Positions 26,218-34,498 of a stretch of DNA of 54,585 nt are shown in pieces. Under the pieces are notes generated by a model, which was not told the DNA's origin, searched no databases, and was given only the letters and a program-made list of their open reading frames with translations. The position numbers and the translations under genes are program-made. The DNA lies in assembly GCF_000525915.1 (NCBI RefSeq), contig NZ_AODH01000021.1, positions 1 to 54,585 on the forward strand, in the 5' to 3' direction. Source of the stretch: Brochothrix campestris FSL F6-1037 (GTDB lineage: Bacteria > Bacillota > Bacilli > Lactobacillales > Listeriaceae). Within the stretch, counting starts at the first letter, position 1; the number at the start of each line of letters is the position of its first letter.

Positions 26218-27336
26218 ATGGAACCAGCATTACACCGTAACACTTGGCTTGAAATTAACACAACAAATATTTGTTACAACATTAAACAGCAACAAAAACA
26301 ATTGCCGCCAGGAACCGTTATCTTTGCAGTCGTGAAAGCTAATGGCTATGGTCATGGTGCAGTTGAAGTAGCCCGTACAGCAATCAAGGCAGGTGCGAAA
26401 GGTTTATGTGTGGCAGTTCTAGATGAGGCATTATCACTAAGAGCTGCCCGAATTACAGTTCCTATCTTAGTATTGGCTCCAATTAGAGCAGAAGATGTGG
26501 CACTTGCTCAGTTGAAGGACATTAGTGTGCCGATAACAAGTGCTGAGTACTGGCAGAAACTCGTGCCGTTTATCAGCGCTGAGAAGCCGTTAAAAGCGCA
26601 CCTCGTGATAGATTCCGGCATGGGCCGAATTGGAGTGCGGACCGCGACAGAGTTATCGAGCTTAGAACAACAGATTCGACAAGAAACGTTTGTCGAACTT
26701 GAAGGAGTCTTTACTCATTTTGCGACGGCAGATCAATTAAACCAAGTATACTTTAACCGTCAACTAAGGGTGTTTGAAGAAATGGTAGCAGTGCTAAAAG
26801 AACGACCTCTCTATGTACATTGCTCTAATAGTGCAACCGCCTTACTCCATTCACAGTTGCAACAGTCAAGTGTCCGCTTAGGTATTGGTATGTACGGCTT
26901 ATCACCATCGCCCGAAATTGTTGAGGCATTACCCTATCAGTTACGACCAGCCTTAAGCTTATATTCGCAATTAATTCATGTTAAATGGGTTGAGGGTGGG
27001 GAAACGATTGGTTACGGTGCGACTTATACAGTTAAAGCACCGGGTGAATGGATTGGGACGATTCCGATTGGTTATGCAGACGGTTGGTTGCGTGATCGAA
27101 CAGGTAGTCAAGTGATTGTCGCTGATCAATTCTGTGAAATCGTCGGACGTGTTTGTATGGATCAATGTATGATTCGGTTACCGCAACGCTATCCATTGCA
27201 AACGAAGGTGACCCTAATTGGACAAGATAAAACGAAACAGCTGACGGCTGATGATGTAGCTCATTATACAGATACAATCAATTATGAAATCATTTGTTTA
27301 CTGAGTGATCGCATACCACGTGTTTATACTGAATAA
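26218..27336 (+). CDS. alr: Alanine racemase
   Basis: PLP-dependent interconversion of L- and D-alanine for peptidoglycan. The 372-residue product has the PLP lysine in FAVVKANGYGHGA (about residue 39), the second catalytic base Tyr in ETIGYGATYTVKAPGEW (about 265), and CMDQCMIRLP near the C-terminus. It follows acpS by three bases. The lipoprotein gene ydcC that separates these genes in B. subtilis is absent. GAAGAGAGGG precedes the ATG. Confidence 0.96.
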   Translation: MEPALHRNTWLEINTTNICYNIKQQQKQLPPGTVIFAVVKANGYGHGAVEVARTAIKAGAKGLCVAVLDEALSLRAARITVPILVLAPIRAEDVALAQLKDISVPITSAEYWQKLVPFISAEKPLKAHLVIDSGMGRIGVRTATELSSLEQQIRQETFVELEGVFTHFATADQLNQVYFNRQLRVFEEMVAVLKERPLYVHCSNSATALLHSQLQQSSVRLGIGMYGLSPSPEIVEALPYQLRPALSLYSQLIHVKWVEGGETIGYGATYTVKAPGEWIGTIPIGYADGWLRDRTGSQVIVADQFCEIVGRVCMDQCMIRLPQRYPLQTKVTLIGQDKTKQLTADDVAHYTDTINYEIICLLSDRIPRVYTE

Positions 27337-27399
27337 AGTCGTAGGCTTGATGAGTTCGTGTGGAGAAGGACCAACTTCGGCAGATGGAGGGGTGGGAGA

Positions 27400-27747
27400 A
27401 TGATAAAACGAGGTGAGATATATTATGCAGACTTATCTCCTGTCAAAGGATCGGAGCAAGGTGGAATTCGTCCTGTTTTGATTATTCAAAATGATATTGG
27501 TAACAAGTTCAGTCCGACTGTAATTGTCGCTGCGATAACTGCAAAAATACAAAAAGCAAAGTTATTAACACATGTGGAAGTGAAAGCCACTAAAAAGGGC
27601 TTGAACAAAAATTCTGTCGTATTACTAGAGCAGATTAGAACGATTGATAAACAACGACTTACTGATCGAATTACTGTATTAGATAAACAAACGATGGAAG
27701 CCGTCGATAATAGCTTGAAAATCAGCCTTAGTTTAGTTACTTTCTGA
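27400..27747 (+). CDS. mazF: MazF/NdoA-type mRNA interferase without adjacent antitoxin
   Basis: A 115-residue toxin-type endoribonuclease of the MazF/PemK family, which in Bacillus cuts mRNA at UACAU. The family core is complete: [49 protein letters not shown] and [15 protein letters not shown] 27400 follows GGAGGGGTGGGAG. In Bacillus, Listeria and Staphylococcus the antitoxin mazE precedes mazF, but here only 63 bp separate the alr stop from this ATG, too little for an antitoxin of about 90 residues. Either mazE lies elsewhere, the toxin is weak, or another factor restrains it. Confidence 0.9.
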   Translation: MIKRGEIYYADLSPVKGSEQGGIRPVLIIQNDIGNKFSPTVIVAAITAKIQKAKLLTHVEVKATKKGLNKNSVVLLEQIRTIDKQRLTDRITVLDKQTMEAVDNSLKISLSLVTF

Positions 27748-27844
27748 TTTTTTGATAAATTTCAAAACGAGTCTATCCTATAAAAATAGTCTATACTAAG
27801 AAGAGTAAGTATTATAAGTCTCTTGACTGATTATAGGTGATAAA

Positions 27845-28267
27845 ATGCGAATAAAAGAAAATTATGAAATAAACAGTGAGTGGGATATCGTTGACGCCAG
27901 ACGCTACACTAAGAAGGTATGTATAAAATTAGGATTCGATTTTATAACTCAAGCATACATTGTGAATTTTATTAGTGAACTATGCCAAAATATGTATACA
28001 GTGGCACAATCAGGTATTTTATCAGTCGAAGCTATTATTGAGGAAACACGCAGAGGGATTGCGATTAAGGCTGTTGATAATGGCCCTGGTATTGCGAAAA
28101 TGACCGATTTTTTATTAGAAAATAATATTAATGAGGACTCATCTGATAGTCGCTTAAATGTGATTGGGATGCGACGTTGGTTCGATGAATTTGCAATAGC
28201 TTCGGTTGAAGCGGGGGTAAAAGGCCTAGAAATAACAGTTATCAAGTGGTTAACCACAGGGGAGTGA
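27845..28267 (+). CDS. rsbT: RsbT-like switch protein with degenerate ATP lid
   Basis: A GHKL-fold protein of 140 residues aligned with RsbT: EWDIVDARR, LGFDFITQAYI, N-box region ISELCQNMYTVAQ and G1 box AVDNGPGI. The glycine-rich G2/lid segment (SGGLGAGLPGVKRLMDEF in Bacillus and Listeria) is replaced by SSDSRLNVIGMRRWFDEF, keeping only the end. RsbT normally phosphorylates RsbS/RsbR and then, once released, activates RsbU. With no rsbR or rsbS nearby, its kinase function may be lost while RsbU binding is kept. The stop codon is adjacent to rsbU. Confidence 0.85.
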   Translation: MRIKENYEINSEWDIVDARRYTKKVCIKLGFDFITQAYIVNFISELCQNMYTVAQSGILSVEAIIEETRRGIAIKAVDNGPGIAKMTDFLLENNINEDSSDSRLNVIGMRRWFDEFAIASVEAGVKGLEITVIKWLTTGE

Positions 28268-28272
28268 TTAGT

Positions 28273-29275
28273 CTGAAACAAAAGTTTGAGCAACAGTATC
28301 AGCATTTTTTTTAACTTATATTTGGAAAGTGGCGATGAAACTAATTTATACCAACTCAAAAAATGGAGCGATGAAGTATTAGCGTATGGTATATCGCCAG
28401 ATGAAGTGGTAGCAATTCATCGTAAGGCACTGCTCAGTCAATCTACTAAAGTTTCAAACAGTATGGTGTTGGCTTTAGAAATATTAATGACAGTAATGAT
28501 TACATATGGCACGGATTTCAGACAAAGTTTAATGATAAAAGAAAAGCAAATGGAACTACAAACTGAAATTAAAAAAGCAAGTAAAATTCAGCGGAAACTA
28601 TTAGAAACGAAGGTGCCGCAAACGGATTACTTGGAAATCGGCATTTGTCATCAGCCAGCGCATCAACTTAGTGGTGATTTATATCATTTTAACGAGAACA
28701 ACGGTGGGATTTCAGTCTGTTTAGCTGATGTGATTGGAAAAGGAGTGCCTGCGGCGTTAATTATGTCGATGCTTAAATATGCGATGCTTAATACACCAGA
28801 CACGATTAAATCAGTCAATTCATTATTGAGTTATTTGAATGATGTAACCGTGGAACACTTAAGTGAAAATATGTTTGTGACGATGTTTTTAGGGGTATAT
28901 GACAAGTTGAATGGGTCTTTTAAATACAGTTCAGCTGGTCATGAAATTGGTTTTTTTTATCAAGCAGAAACCGGTAAGTCACAAGATTTGTATGCGAAAG
29001 GTTTAATTTTAGGAATCCAAAAAGAAGAGGTATATCGTGAATATGAACAAATGTTACAAATTGGCGATATCATCATTATTTTATCAGATGGCGTGACAGA
29101 AACGCGTGTAGCTGACGGTTTCATTGAACGGTCTGAATTGAAACGATTAATAAATAAATATCATTGTCTGCCAGCTCAGGCGATTGTTGATCAAGTGTAT
29201 CATTCATTAGCGGCTTTACAGGATTTTAAATTATATGATGATTTTACATTAATCGTCTTGAAACGTGTGCGTTAA
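28273..29275 (+). CDS. rsbU: PP2C-type phosphatase RsbU (frameshifted in an 8-T run)
   Basis: Dephosphorylates RsbV to free sigma-B. An extra T in the run at 28305-28312 breaks the N-terminus. With seven T it reads KQKFEQQYQHFFNLYLESGD, matching the B. subtilis RsbT-binding domain, and the total is 333 residues (B. subtilis 335). The C-terminal PP2C domain has LSGDLYHF, CLADVIGKGVPAA, MFVTMFLG, YSSAGHE, ILSDGVTE and DDFTLIVLK. The best-spaced start is a CTG at 28273, eight bases after AGGGGAG; a GTG at 28264 lies on top of that site. The CTG start is tentative. Confidence 0.87.
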
Positions 29276-29290
29276 GAAATGAGGGAGAGC

Positions 29291-29644
29291 ATGGGACTAC
29301 AAATTAAGTGTGAACAACAAGCTAACAACACTGTTTATTTCACATTGAGCGGTGAGATTGATGGTAATACTGCCCCGCATTTAGAAGCGGAACTGGCCCG
29401 TTTTTTCACCATAACTCAAGGGGTGATAACAGTTGATTTTGGGTCTGTTAGTTATATGGATAGTACAGGATTAGGTGTGTTAGTAGGCACATATAAAGCG
29501 ATGGTTGCAAATAAAAGTCAACTCATTATTACTGAGGTATCTGAACGGTTATTTCGATTGTTTTCGATTACTGGTCTGGATAATATAATGACAATAATTC
29601 GTCAGAAAAAGGATGGCATTGTGGATGACAATAAAAAAAGGTGA
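29291..29644 (+). CDS. rsbV: Anti-anti-sigma factor RsbV
   Basis: A 117-residue STAS-domain protein. In its unphosphorylated form it sequesters RsbW and releases sigma-B. The phosphorylation-site motif is present in VSYMDSTGLGVLVG, with the serine at about residue 57. I use ATG 29291, preceded by GAGGGAGA, instead of 29279. It starts 15 bp after rsbU and overlaps rsbW by 20 bp. In Bacillus and Listeria a sigma-B promoter precedes rsbV; I see none in the end of rsbU here. Confidence 0.93.
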   Translation: MGLQIKCEQQANNTVYFTLSGEIDGNTAPHLEAELARFFTITQGVITVDFGSVSYMDSTGLGVLVGTYKAMVANKSQLIITEVSERLFRLFSITGLDNIMTIIRQKKDGIVDDNKKR

Positions 29645-30065
29645 GGTTATAGAACTGAAGATTCCAGCTAAATCAGAGTATATTTCGTTAGGGCGATTAG
29701 CAATCGCTAGTGTTGCTAATCGTTGCGGATTTAACTTTGATATAATTGAAGATTTGAAAATCGTGATTAGTGAGGCGATTACCAATGCGGTAAAACATGG
29801 CTACGTCTGTACGGATGATGGCGTGATTGATATTCGTTTCACTATTTTTGAGGAATACTTAAGTGTGCTCGTTAAAGATAATGGCAAACTTGCGAAGGGC
29901 TCATTACCAGAAGAAACGCTCCCGTATTCGACAGATGTGACGAGCGATACATTAGAAATTGGCGGTTTGGGGCTCCTATTAATCAAATCACTAACAGATG
30001 ATGTTATAATAAAAGAAGATAAGGGACTCTCAATCGAAATGATTAAATACTTTGGCAAAGAGTAG
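29625..30065 (+). CDS. rsbW: Serine kinase and anti-sigma factor RsbW
   Basis: A 146-residue GHKL kinase that binds sigma-B and phosphorylates RsbV. The N-box is SEAITNAVKHGY, the G1 region LVKDNGKLAKG, and the G2 lid GGLGLLLIKSL is intact, in contrast to the RsbT protein of the same operon. I chose ATG 29625 (MTIKKGEVIELKI), inside the end of rsbV, so the two are translationally coupled. sigB follows after 13 bp, whereas in B. subtilis the two overlap. Confidence 0.93.
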   Translation: MTIKKGEVIELKIPAKSEYISLGRLAIASVANRCGFNFDIIEDLKIVISEAITNAVKHGYVCTDDGVIDIRFTIFEEYLSVLVKDNGKLAKGSLPEETLPYSTDVTSDTLEIGGLGLLLIKSLTDDVIIKEDKGLSIEMIKYFGKE

Positions 30066-30078
30066 GTGACTACAACAT

Positions 30079-30870
30079 ATGGCGCAAAGAGGGAAAATAA
30101 CTGAAACAACAAAAGAAATGGTGGATGAATGGATACAGCGGGTGCAAGAAAGCGATGATGACGCGGCGAAAACCGAATTGGTACTTCATTATGCAGGTCT
30201 TGTTGAAGCGCTCGCTCGAAAATATTCTAAGGGCAAGGTTGCCTACCATAATGATTTGGTGCAAGTTGGTTATTTAGGATTATTAGGGGCAATTTCTCGA
30301 TTTGATGCAACATTTGATCGAAAATTTGAATCGTTTGCGATTCCGACAATTATTGGCGAAATAAAGCGCTATTTACGAGATAAAACATGGAGTGTTCATG
30401 TGCCACGTCGGATAAAAGAATTAGGGCCTAAAATTAAAAATACAGTTGAAGAGTTAACAACGGAGCTACAACGTTCTCCTTCAATTATTGAAATAGCACA
30501 GACGATTGGTTGTGAAGAAGAAGAAGTGCTGGAAGCGATGGAAATGACGCAAAGCTATCAAGCGTTATCGGTTGATCATACGTTTGAAACGGATAATGAT
30601 GGCTCACAAATGAGTTTGTTGGATGTCGTGGGAAATGAAGACGAGGGCTATGAACTCGTCGAAGAACGGATGATTTTAGCGAAGGTAATGCCCGTTTTAA
30701 ATGAGCGGGAACAAATGGTAATACAGTTGACTTTCTTTGATAATTTAAGTCAAAAAGAAACAGGTGAAAAAATGCAAGTGTCACAGATGCATGTCTCACG
30801 ATTACAAAGAGGCGCGATAAAAAAATTACGAACGGCCTTATTAGAATTGAATGAACATGATCAAACATAA
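30079..30870 (+). CDS. sigB: RNA polymerase sigma factor SigB
   Basis: General-stress sigma factor, 263 residues. Region 2 is HNDLVQVGYLGLLGAISRFD, then FESFAIPTIIGEIKRYLRD (2.3-2.4). Region 3 begins SVHVPRRIKELGP, and region 4 contains REQMVIQLTFFDNLSQKETG and VSQMHVSRLQRGAIKKL. rsbX, which follows sigB in Bacillus and Listeria, is missing; a terminator follows instead. Two consensus sigma-B promoters are present in this window at 10.9 and 11.2 kb, which suggests the factor is functional. Confidence 0.96.
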   Translation: MAQRGKITETTKEMVDEWIQRVQESDDDAAKTELVLHYAGLVEALARKYSKGKVAYHNDLVQVGYLGLLGAISRFDATFDRKFESFAIPTIIGEIKRYLRDKTWSVHVPRRIKELGPKIKNTVEELTTELQRSPSIIEIAQTIGCEEEEVLEAMEMTQSYQALSVDHTFETDNDGSQMSLLDVVGNEDEGYELVEERMILAKVMPVLNEREQMVIQLTFFDNLSQKETGEKMQVSQMHVSRLQRGAIKKLRTALLELNEHDQT

Positions 30871-30910
30871 AAGACAAAGCCACTTTAATTGCTGTGACGT
30901 TGTCTTTTTT
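30870..30910 (+). terminator. sigB operon terminator
   Basis: The stem AAAGACAA...CAC / GTG...TTGTCTTT, with small internal mismatches, is followed by a T-run. Confidence 0.82.
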
Positions 30911-31004
30911 GTTTGATGATAAATAATGCGTCTAAAAGACAAACTATGATAAACTAAAGTTAGTTACGACTGCAAACAGACTCACACTTAAAAGGGGTAA
31001 TCGA

Positions 31005-33173
31005 ATGAATGAACTAATCATCCAACAATTAACAACTGAATTAAATATAAACAAACAACAAATAAAGACGACCTTAACCTTACTTGAAGATGGCAACACA
31101 GTTCCTTTTATTGCTCGTTATCGTAAAGAAGCAACCGGCGAATTGGATGAGGTGCAAATACGGGCGATTGAAGACCGTCACACGTATTTAACAAAATTAA
31201 TGCAACGCAAAGAAGATGTCATTCGTACAATTGCCGAACAAGAGAAGTTAACACCGAGTTTACAACAGGCAATTGAACAAGCGACGAAGCAACAAGTAGT
31301 TGAAGATTTATATCGTCCCTTTAAAGTGAAGAAACGCTCAAAGGCAACAATTGCAAAAGAACGAGGCCTCGAACCGTTAGCGAAATGGGCGTTAGCCTTA
31401 CCACAAAGTGGCTCGATTGACGTTGAGGCCCAAAAGTACGTGTCGCTTGAACAAGAATTACCTGACGGAGAGGCGGTCATCGAAGGCGTGGTCGAGATTA
31501 TTGCGGAGGTCATTAGTGATAACCCGACCTATCGAACATTTATTCGGGATCTGAGCTTAACAAAAGGGCGAATTACAGCCGTTAAAAAGAAACAAGCTGA
31601 AGATGAACAAGAAGTATTCGCAATGTATTACGATTACAGTGAAGCAGCGAATAAAATTGTGCCACATCGCGTGTTGGCGGTTAACCGTGGTGAAAAAGAA
31701 GGTGTCTTAAAAGTGACACTCGAAGTGGATGTTGAAGCGGTACACCGTTATTTAGCGCGTCAACTGCTACATAACAAAACAACAGTTGCTGACATGCTTT
31801 TAAATGACGCGATTACGGCAGCCTATAAACGTTTTATTGGACCCGCAATCGAACGTGACATTCGGAGTGATTTGACTGAAAAAGCGCAAACACATGCGAT
31901 TGACATCTTTGGGAAAAACTTACGTAAATTATTATTACAATCGCCACTTAAAAATAAAACAGTATTGGCACTTGATCCAGCTTATCGTACCGGTTGTAAA
32001 TTAGCGGTGCTTTCTAAAGATGGGCAAGCGGTGACGACAGCGGTCATTTATCCGCATAAGCCTGTTAATAAACGAGCAGAAGCAGAGCGTATTATGCTTG
32101 AGTTGATTGCCCAATACGACGTTGAAATTATTGCAATTGGTAATGGAACGGCATCCCGTGAATCGGAGCAGTTTACGGCGGCGTTAATTAAAGAAAAGCA
32201 CTTAAATGTATCGTATATTATTGTCAATGAAGCGGGTGCTAGTGTTTACTCAGCGAGTGAAATGGCTCGTGAAGAATTCCCGGATTTAACAGTTGAAAAA
32301 CGCTCAGCTATTTCGATTGGGCGTCGCTTACAAGATCCGCTCGCCGAGCTTGTCAAAATCGATCCGAAATCGATTGGCGTCGGTCAATATCAGCATGACG
32401 TTTCGCAAAGAGAACTGAGTGATTCGTTAACTTTTGTCGTCGAGACGGCGGTTAACCAAGTGGGTGTTAATGTCAATACGGCTTCGAGTGCGTTGTTAGA
32501 ATACGTCTCAGGACTCAACAAAACAACGGCACATAATATTCGCTTATATCGTGAAGAAAATGGTCCGTTTAACAGCCGCGCCGAGTTAAAAAAAGTGCCG
32601 CGCTTAGGTGCGAAATCGTATGAACAAAGCATTGGCTTTTTACGTATTCCAGAAGGGAAAAATAAATTGGACGCGACTGCCATTCATCCAGAAACGTATG
32701 ATGTCGCTAAGTTAATTTTACAACAATTGGAATTAAAACCAAGTGATTTGGGTACAGAGCTGTTGCGTGGAAAAATTAAAACAATTAAACTCGAAGACTT
32801 GAGTGAAGCAACCGGTGTCGGTATGCTCACATTAGCAGATGTAATTGAAGCAATGGAAGCTCCGAGTCGTGATTTGCGAGATGATATGGCCGCACCGTTG
32901 CTCCGTCAAGATGTTTTGACTGTCGAAGACTTAAAAATCGGGATGGAATTACAAGGCACAGTTCGCAATGTTGTAGATTTTGGTGCCTTTGTTGATATTG
33001 GTCTCAAACAAGATGGTCTCGTTCACATTTCGAAGTTAGCCACTAAATTTGTGAAAGATCCGATGAAAGTCGTCTCAGTTGGTGATATTGTGACTGTTTG
33101 GGTTGATAAGATCGACAGTGTCAAAAATAAAGTAGGGTTGTCAATGGTGGCAGCAAAAGTGAAGGTCGTTTAA
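31005..33173 (+). CDS. tex: Tex-family RNA-binding protein with S1 domain
   Basis: A 722-residue conserved nucleic-acid-binding protein (B. subtilis YdcI-like). It has the N-terminal Tex helical region (FIARYRKEATGELDEVQIR), a YqgF/RNase H-like domain from about 320 (VLALDPAYRTGCKLAVL), helix-hairpin-helix modules around 490-560 (VNVNTASSALLEYVSGL, LKKVPRLGAKSYEQSIGF), and a C-terminal S1 domain at about 645-715 (GMELQGTVRNVVDFGAFVDI). AAAAGGGG precedes the ATG. It directly abuts the SprT gene, as in Bacillus. Confidence 0.95.
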   Translation: MNELIIQQLTTELNINKQQIKTTLTLLEDGNTVPFIARYRKEATGELDEVQIRAIEDRHTYLTKLMQRKEDVIRTIAEQEKLTPSLQQAIEQATKQQVVEDLYRPFKVKKRSKATIAKERGLEPLAKWALALPQSGSIDVEAQKYVSLEQELPDGEAVIEGVVEIIAEVISDNPTYRTFIRDLSLTKGRITAVKKKQAEDEQEVFAMYYDYSEAANKIVPHRVLAVNRGEKEGVLKVTLEVDVEAVHRYLARQLLHNKTTVADMLLNDAITAAYKRFIGPAIERDIRSDLTEKAQTHAIDIFGKNLRKLLLQSPLKNKTVLALDPAYRTGCKLAVLSKDGQAVTTAVIYPHKPVNKRAEAERIMLELIAQYDVEIIAIGNGTASRESEQFTAALIKEKHLNVSYIIVNEAGASVYSASEMAREEFPDLTVEKRSAISIGRRLQDPLAELVKIDPKSIGVGQYQHDVSQRELSDSLTFVVETAVNQVGVNVNTASSALLEYVSGLNKTTAHNIRLYREENGPFNSRAELKKVPRLGAKSYEQSIGFLRIPEGKNKLDATAIHPETYDVAKLILQQLELKPSDLGTELLRGKIKTIKLEDLSEATGVGMLTLADVIEAMEAPSRDLRDDMAAPLLRQDVLTVEDLKIGMELQGTVRNVVDFGAFVDIGLKQDGLVHISKLATKFVKDPMKVVSVGDIVTVWVDKIDSVKNKVGLSMVAAKVKVV

Positions 33174-33638
33174 ATGAACAATCAGGAATTACAAAGTTGG
33201 GTCGAGGAGGTGTCCGAACGTGTATTCGGATACCCTTTTGTTCATCAAGCCACGTTTAATCGTCGGTTACGGACAACCGGGGGGCGCTATTTGCTAGCGA
33301 CACATCATATTGAAATGAACGAGCGTTATTTGTTAGCCTATGATGCAGCTTATTTTGAGACAATCATCAAGCATGAATTATGTCATTATCATTTACATTT
33401 ACAAGGAAAAGGCTACCAACATAAGCATCAAGATTTTAAACGACTGTTAAAACAAGTAGGAGGCTCACGTTTTTGTCAGCCGATTGAAACCGACTGGCGT
33501 TACTGTTATCAATGCGTGAACTGTCAAGCGCTGTTTCAACGTCGTCGTCGCTTCAATGTCGCTAAATACAGCTGTGGTCAGTGTCGTGGTCAATTGCAAG
33601 AACGGTCACAAAATGTTAGGCAAAAGACAATCTTTTAA
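33174..33638 (+). CDS. SprT-like metalloprotease-fold protein
   Basis: A 154-residue SprT family protein (YdcK of B. subtilis). The zinc-binding motif HELCHYHLH is at about residue 67, and a C-terminal zinc-ribbon-like part has CYQCVNC and CGQCRG. The fold suggests a protease acting on DNA-bound proteins, but bacterial substrates are not known. Its ATG follows the tex stop codon with no gap, so it is probably translationally coupled, and tRNA genes follow as in Bacillus. Confidence 0.88.
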   Translation: MNNQELQSWVEEVSERVFGYPFVHQATFNRRLRTTGGRYLLATHHIEMNERYLLAYDAAYFETIIKHELCHYHLHLQGKGYQHKHQDFKRLLKQVGGSRFCQPIETDWRYCYQCVNCQALFQRRRRFNVAKYSCGQCRGQLQERSQNVRQKTIF

Positions 33639-33687
33639 TTAAGGGAAACTTTTTTTTATTTTTTTTAAGATAGTTTCAAAAAAATGG

Positions 33688-33716
33688 TTGACGCTAGCTC
33701 TTAAAGTCTATATAAT
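33688..33716 (+). promoter_or_regulatory. Promoter of the tRNA cluster
   Basis: TTGACG (33688-33693), a 17-bp spacer and TATAAT (33711-33716), 33 bp before the first tRNA. Confidence 0.85.
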
Positions 33717-33749
33717 ACTAAGAGTAGTCGAGAGCAATACTTCTTTTAA

Positions 33750-33837
33750 GGAGAAATACTCAAGTGGCTGAAGAGGCGCCCCTGCTAAGGGTGTAGGTCG
33801 CGAAAGCGGCGCGAGGGTTCAAATCCCTCTTTCTCCA
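33750..33837 (+). tRNA. tRNA-Ser (GCT)
   Basis: A class II tRNA of about 88 nt with acceptor stem GGAGAAA / TTTCTCC, anticodon loop CTGCTAA and a long variable arm. CCA is not encoded. Confidence 0.95.
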
Positions 33838-33848
33838 TAGCGCAATCA

Positions 33849-33920
33849 GGCCCGTTGGTCAAGCGGTTAAGACACCGCCCTTTCACGGCGGTATCACGGG
33901 TTCGAATCCCGTACGGGTCA
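33849..33920 (+). tRNA. tRNA-Glu (TTC)
   Basis: Acceptor stem GGCCCGT / ACGGGTC (one G-U pair), anticodon loop CTTTCAC and T-arm GGGTTCGAATCCC. CCA is not encoded. Confidence 0.95.
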
Positions 33921-33922
33921 TT

Positions 33923-33999
33923 GGTCTGGTAGTTCAGCTGGTTAGAATGCCTGCCTGTCACGCAGGAGGTCGCGGGTTCGAGTCCCGTCCAGACCGCCA
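33923..33999 (+). tRNA. tRNA-Asp (GTC), copy 1
   Basis: Acceptor stem GGTCTGG / CCAGACC, anticodon loop CTGTCAC, discriminator G and encoded CCA. Confidence 0.95.
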
Positions 34000-34042
34000 G
34001 TTTTTTAAAGAAAGTGACGTAATAAGAGATAACACCTATATT

Positions 34043-34119
34043 GGTCTGGTAGTTCAGCTGGTTAGAATGCCTGCCTGTCACGCAGGAGGTCGCGGGTTCG
34101 AGTCCCGTCCAGACCGCCA
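34043..34119 (+). tRNA. tRNA-Asp (GTC), copy 2
   Basis: Identical to copy 1. The repeat covers 33920-34003 and 34040-34123 and extends a few bases beyond the tRNA on both sides, which points to a recent tandem duplication. Confidence 0.95.
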
Positions 34120-34124
34120 GTTTA

Positions 34125-34196
34125 TGGGGTGTAGCCAAGCGGTAAGGCAATGGATTTTGATTCCATCATGCGTAGGTTCGATCCCTGCCACCCCAG
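34125..34196 (+). tRNA. tRNA-Gln (TTG)
   Basis: Acceptor stem TGGGGTG / CACCCCA and anticodon loop TTTTGAT. CCA is not encoded. Confidence 0.95.
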
Positions 34197-34201
34197 TCAT
34201 A

Positions 34202-34231
34202 AAACAGTGCAGAGTTGCACTGTTTTTTTTT
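34202..34231 (+). terminator. Terminator after the five-tRNA cluster
   Basis: AAACAGTGC / GCACTGTTT stem followed by a T-run. Confidence 0.88.
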
Positions 34232-34266
34232 ATTGAAAAAAAACAAAAATACTTTTAAAAAAGCTG

Positions 34267-34295
34267 TTGACACTGGTGCGGTAATACGGTAATAT
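34267..34295 (+). promoter_or_regulatory. Promoter of tRNA-Leu
   Basis: TTGACA (34267-34272), a 17-bp spacer and TAATAT (34290-34295). Confidence 0.75.
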
Positions 34296-34345
34296 AAGTG
34301 TTGCAAGTGTTGTTTATCTATTTTTGAAAATAACATAAACAATCA

Positions 34346-34430
34346 GCGGCCATGGCGGAATTGGCAGACGCGTCAGACTAAGGATCTGGTGCCCGTTTAG
34401 GGCGTGGAGGTTCAAGTCCTCTTGGCCGCA
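34346..34430 (+). tRNA. tRNA-Leu (AAG)
   Basis: A class II tRNA with acceptor stem GCGGCCA / TGGCCGC, anticodon stem TCAGA / TCTGG and loop CTAAGGA, giving anticodon AAG. A34 would need deamination to inosine (TadA), an arrangement seen for Leu only in some Firmicutes and a few other bacteria. It has its own promoter and terminator. Confidence 0.92.
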
Positions 34431-34436
34431 TAATTT

Positions 34437-34470
34437 AAGACAGTCGGATATTAATCTGACTGTCTTTTTC
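34437..34470 (+). terminator. tRNA-Leu terminator
   Basis: Stem AGACAGTC / GACTGTCT extended by GAT/ATC, followed by TTTTT. Confidence 0.85.
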
Positions 34471-34498
34471 TTTTGAAAATAATGGAAGGAGGCATGGA

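Noticed and set aside
27337-27399. Remnant of mazE between alr and mazF
   Set aside because: No frame in this 63-bp stretch resembles an antitoxin C-terminus.
33785-34258. Reading frames of about 100-120 codons on both strands across the tRNA cluster
   Set aside because: They are translations of tRNA genes and their duplicate, a known artefact.
34431-34498. Fluoride riboswitch before crcB
   Set aside because: The region is mostly the tRNA-Leu terminator and lacks the conserved fluoride riboswitch core.
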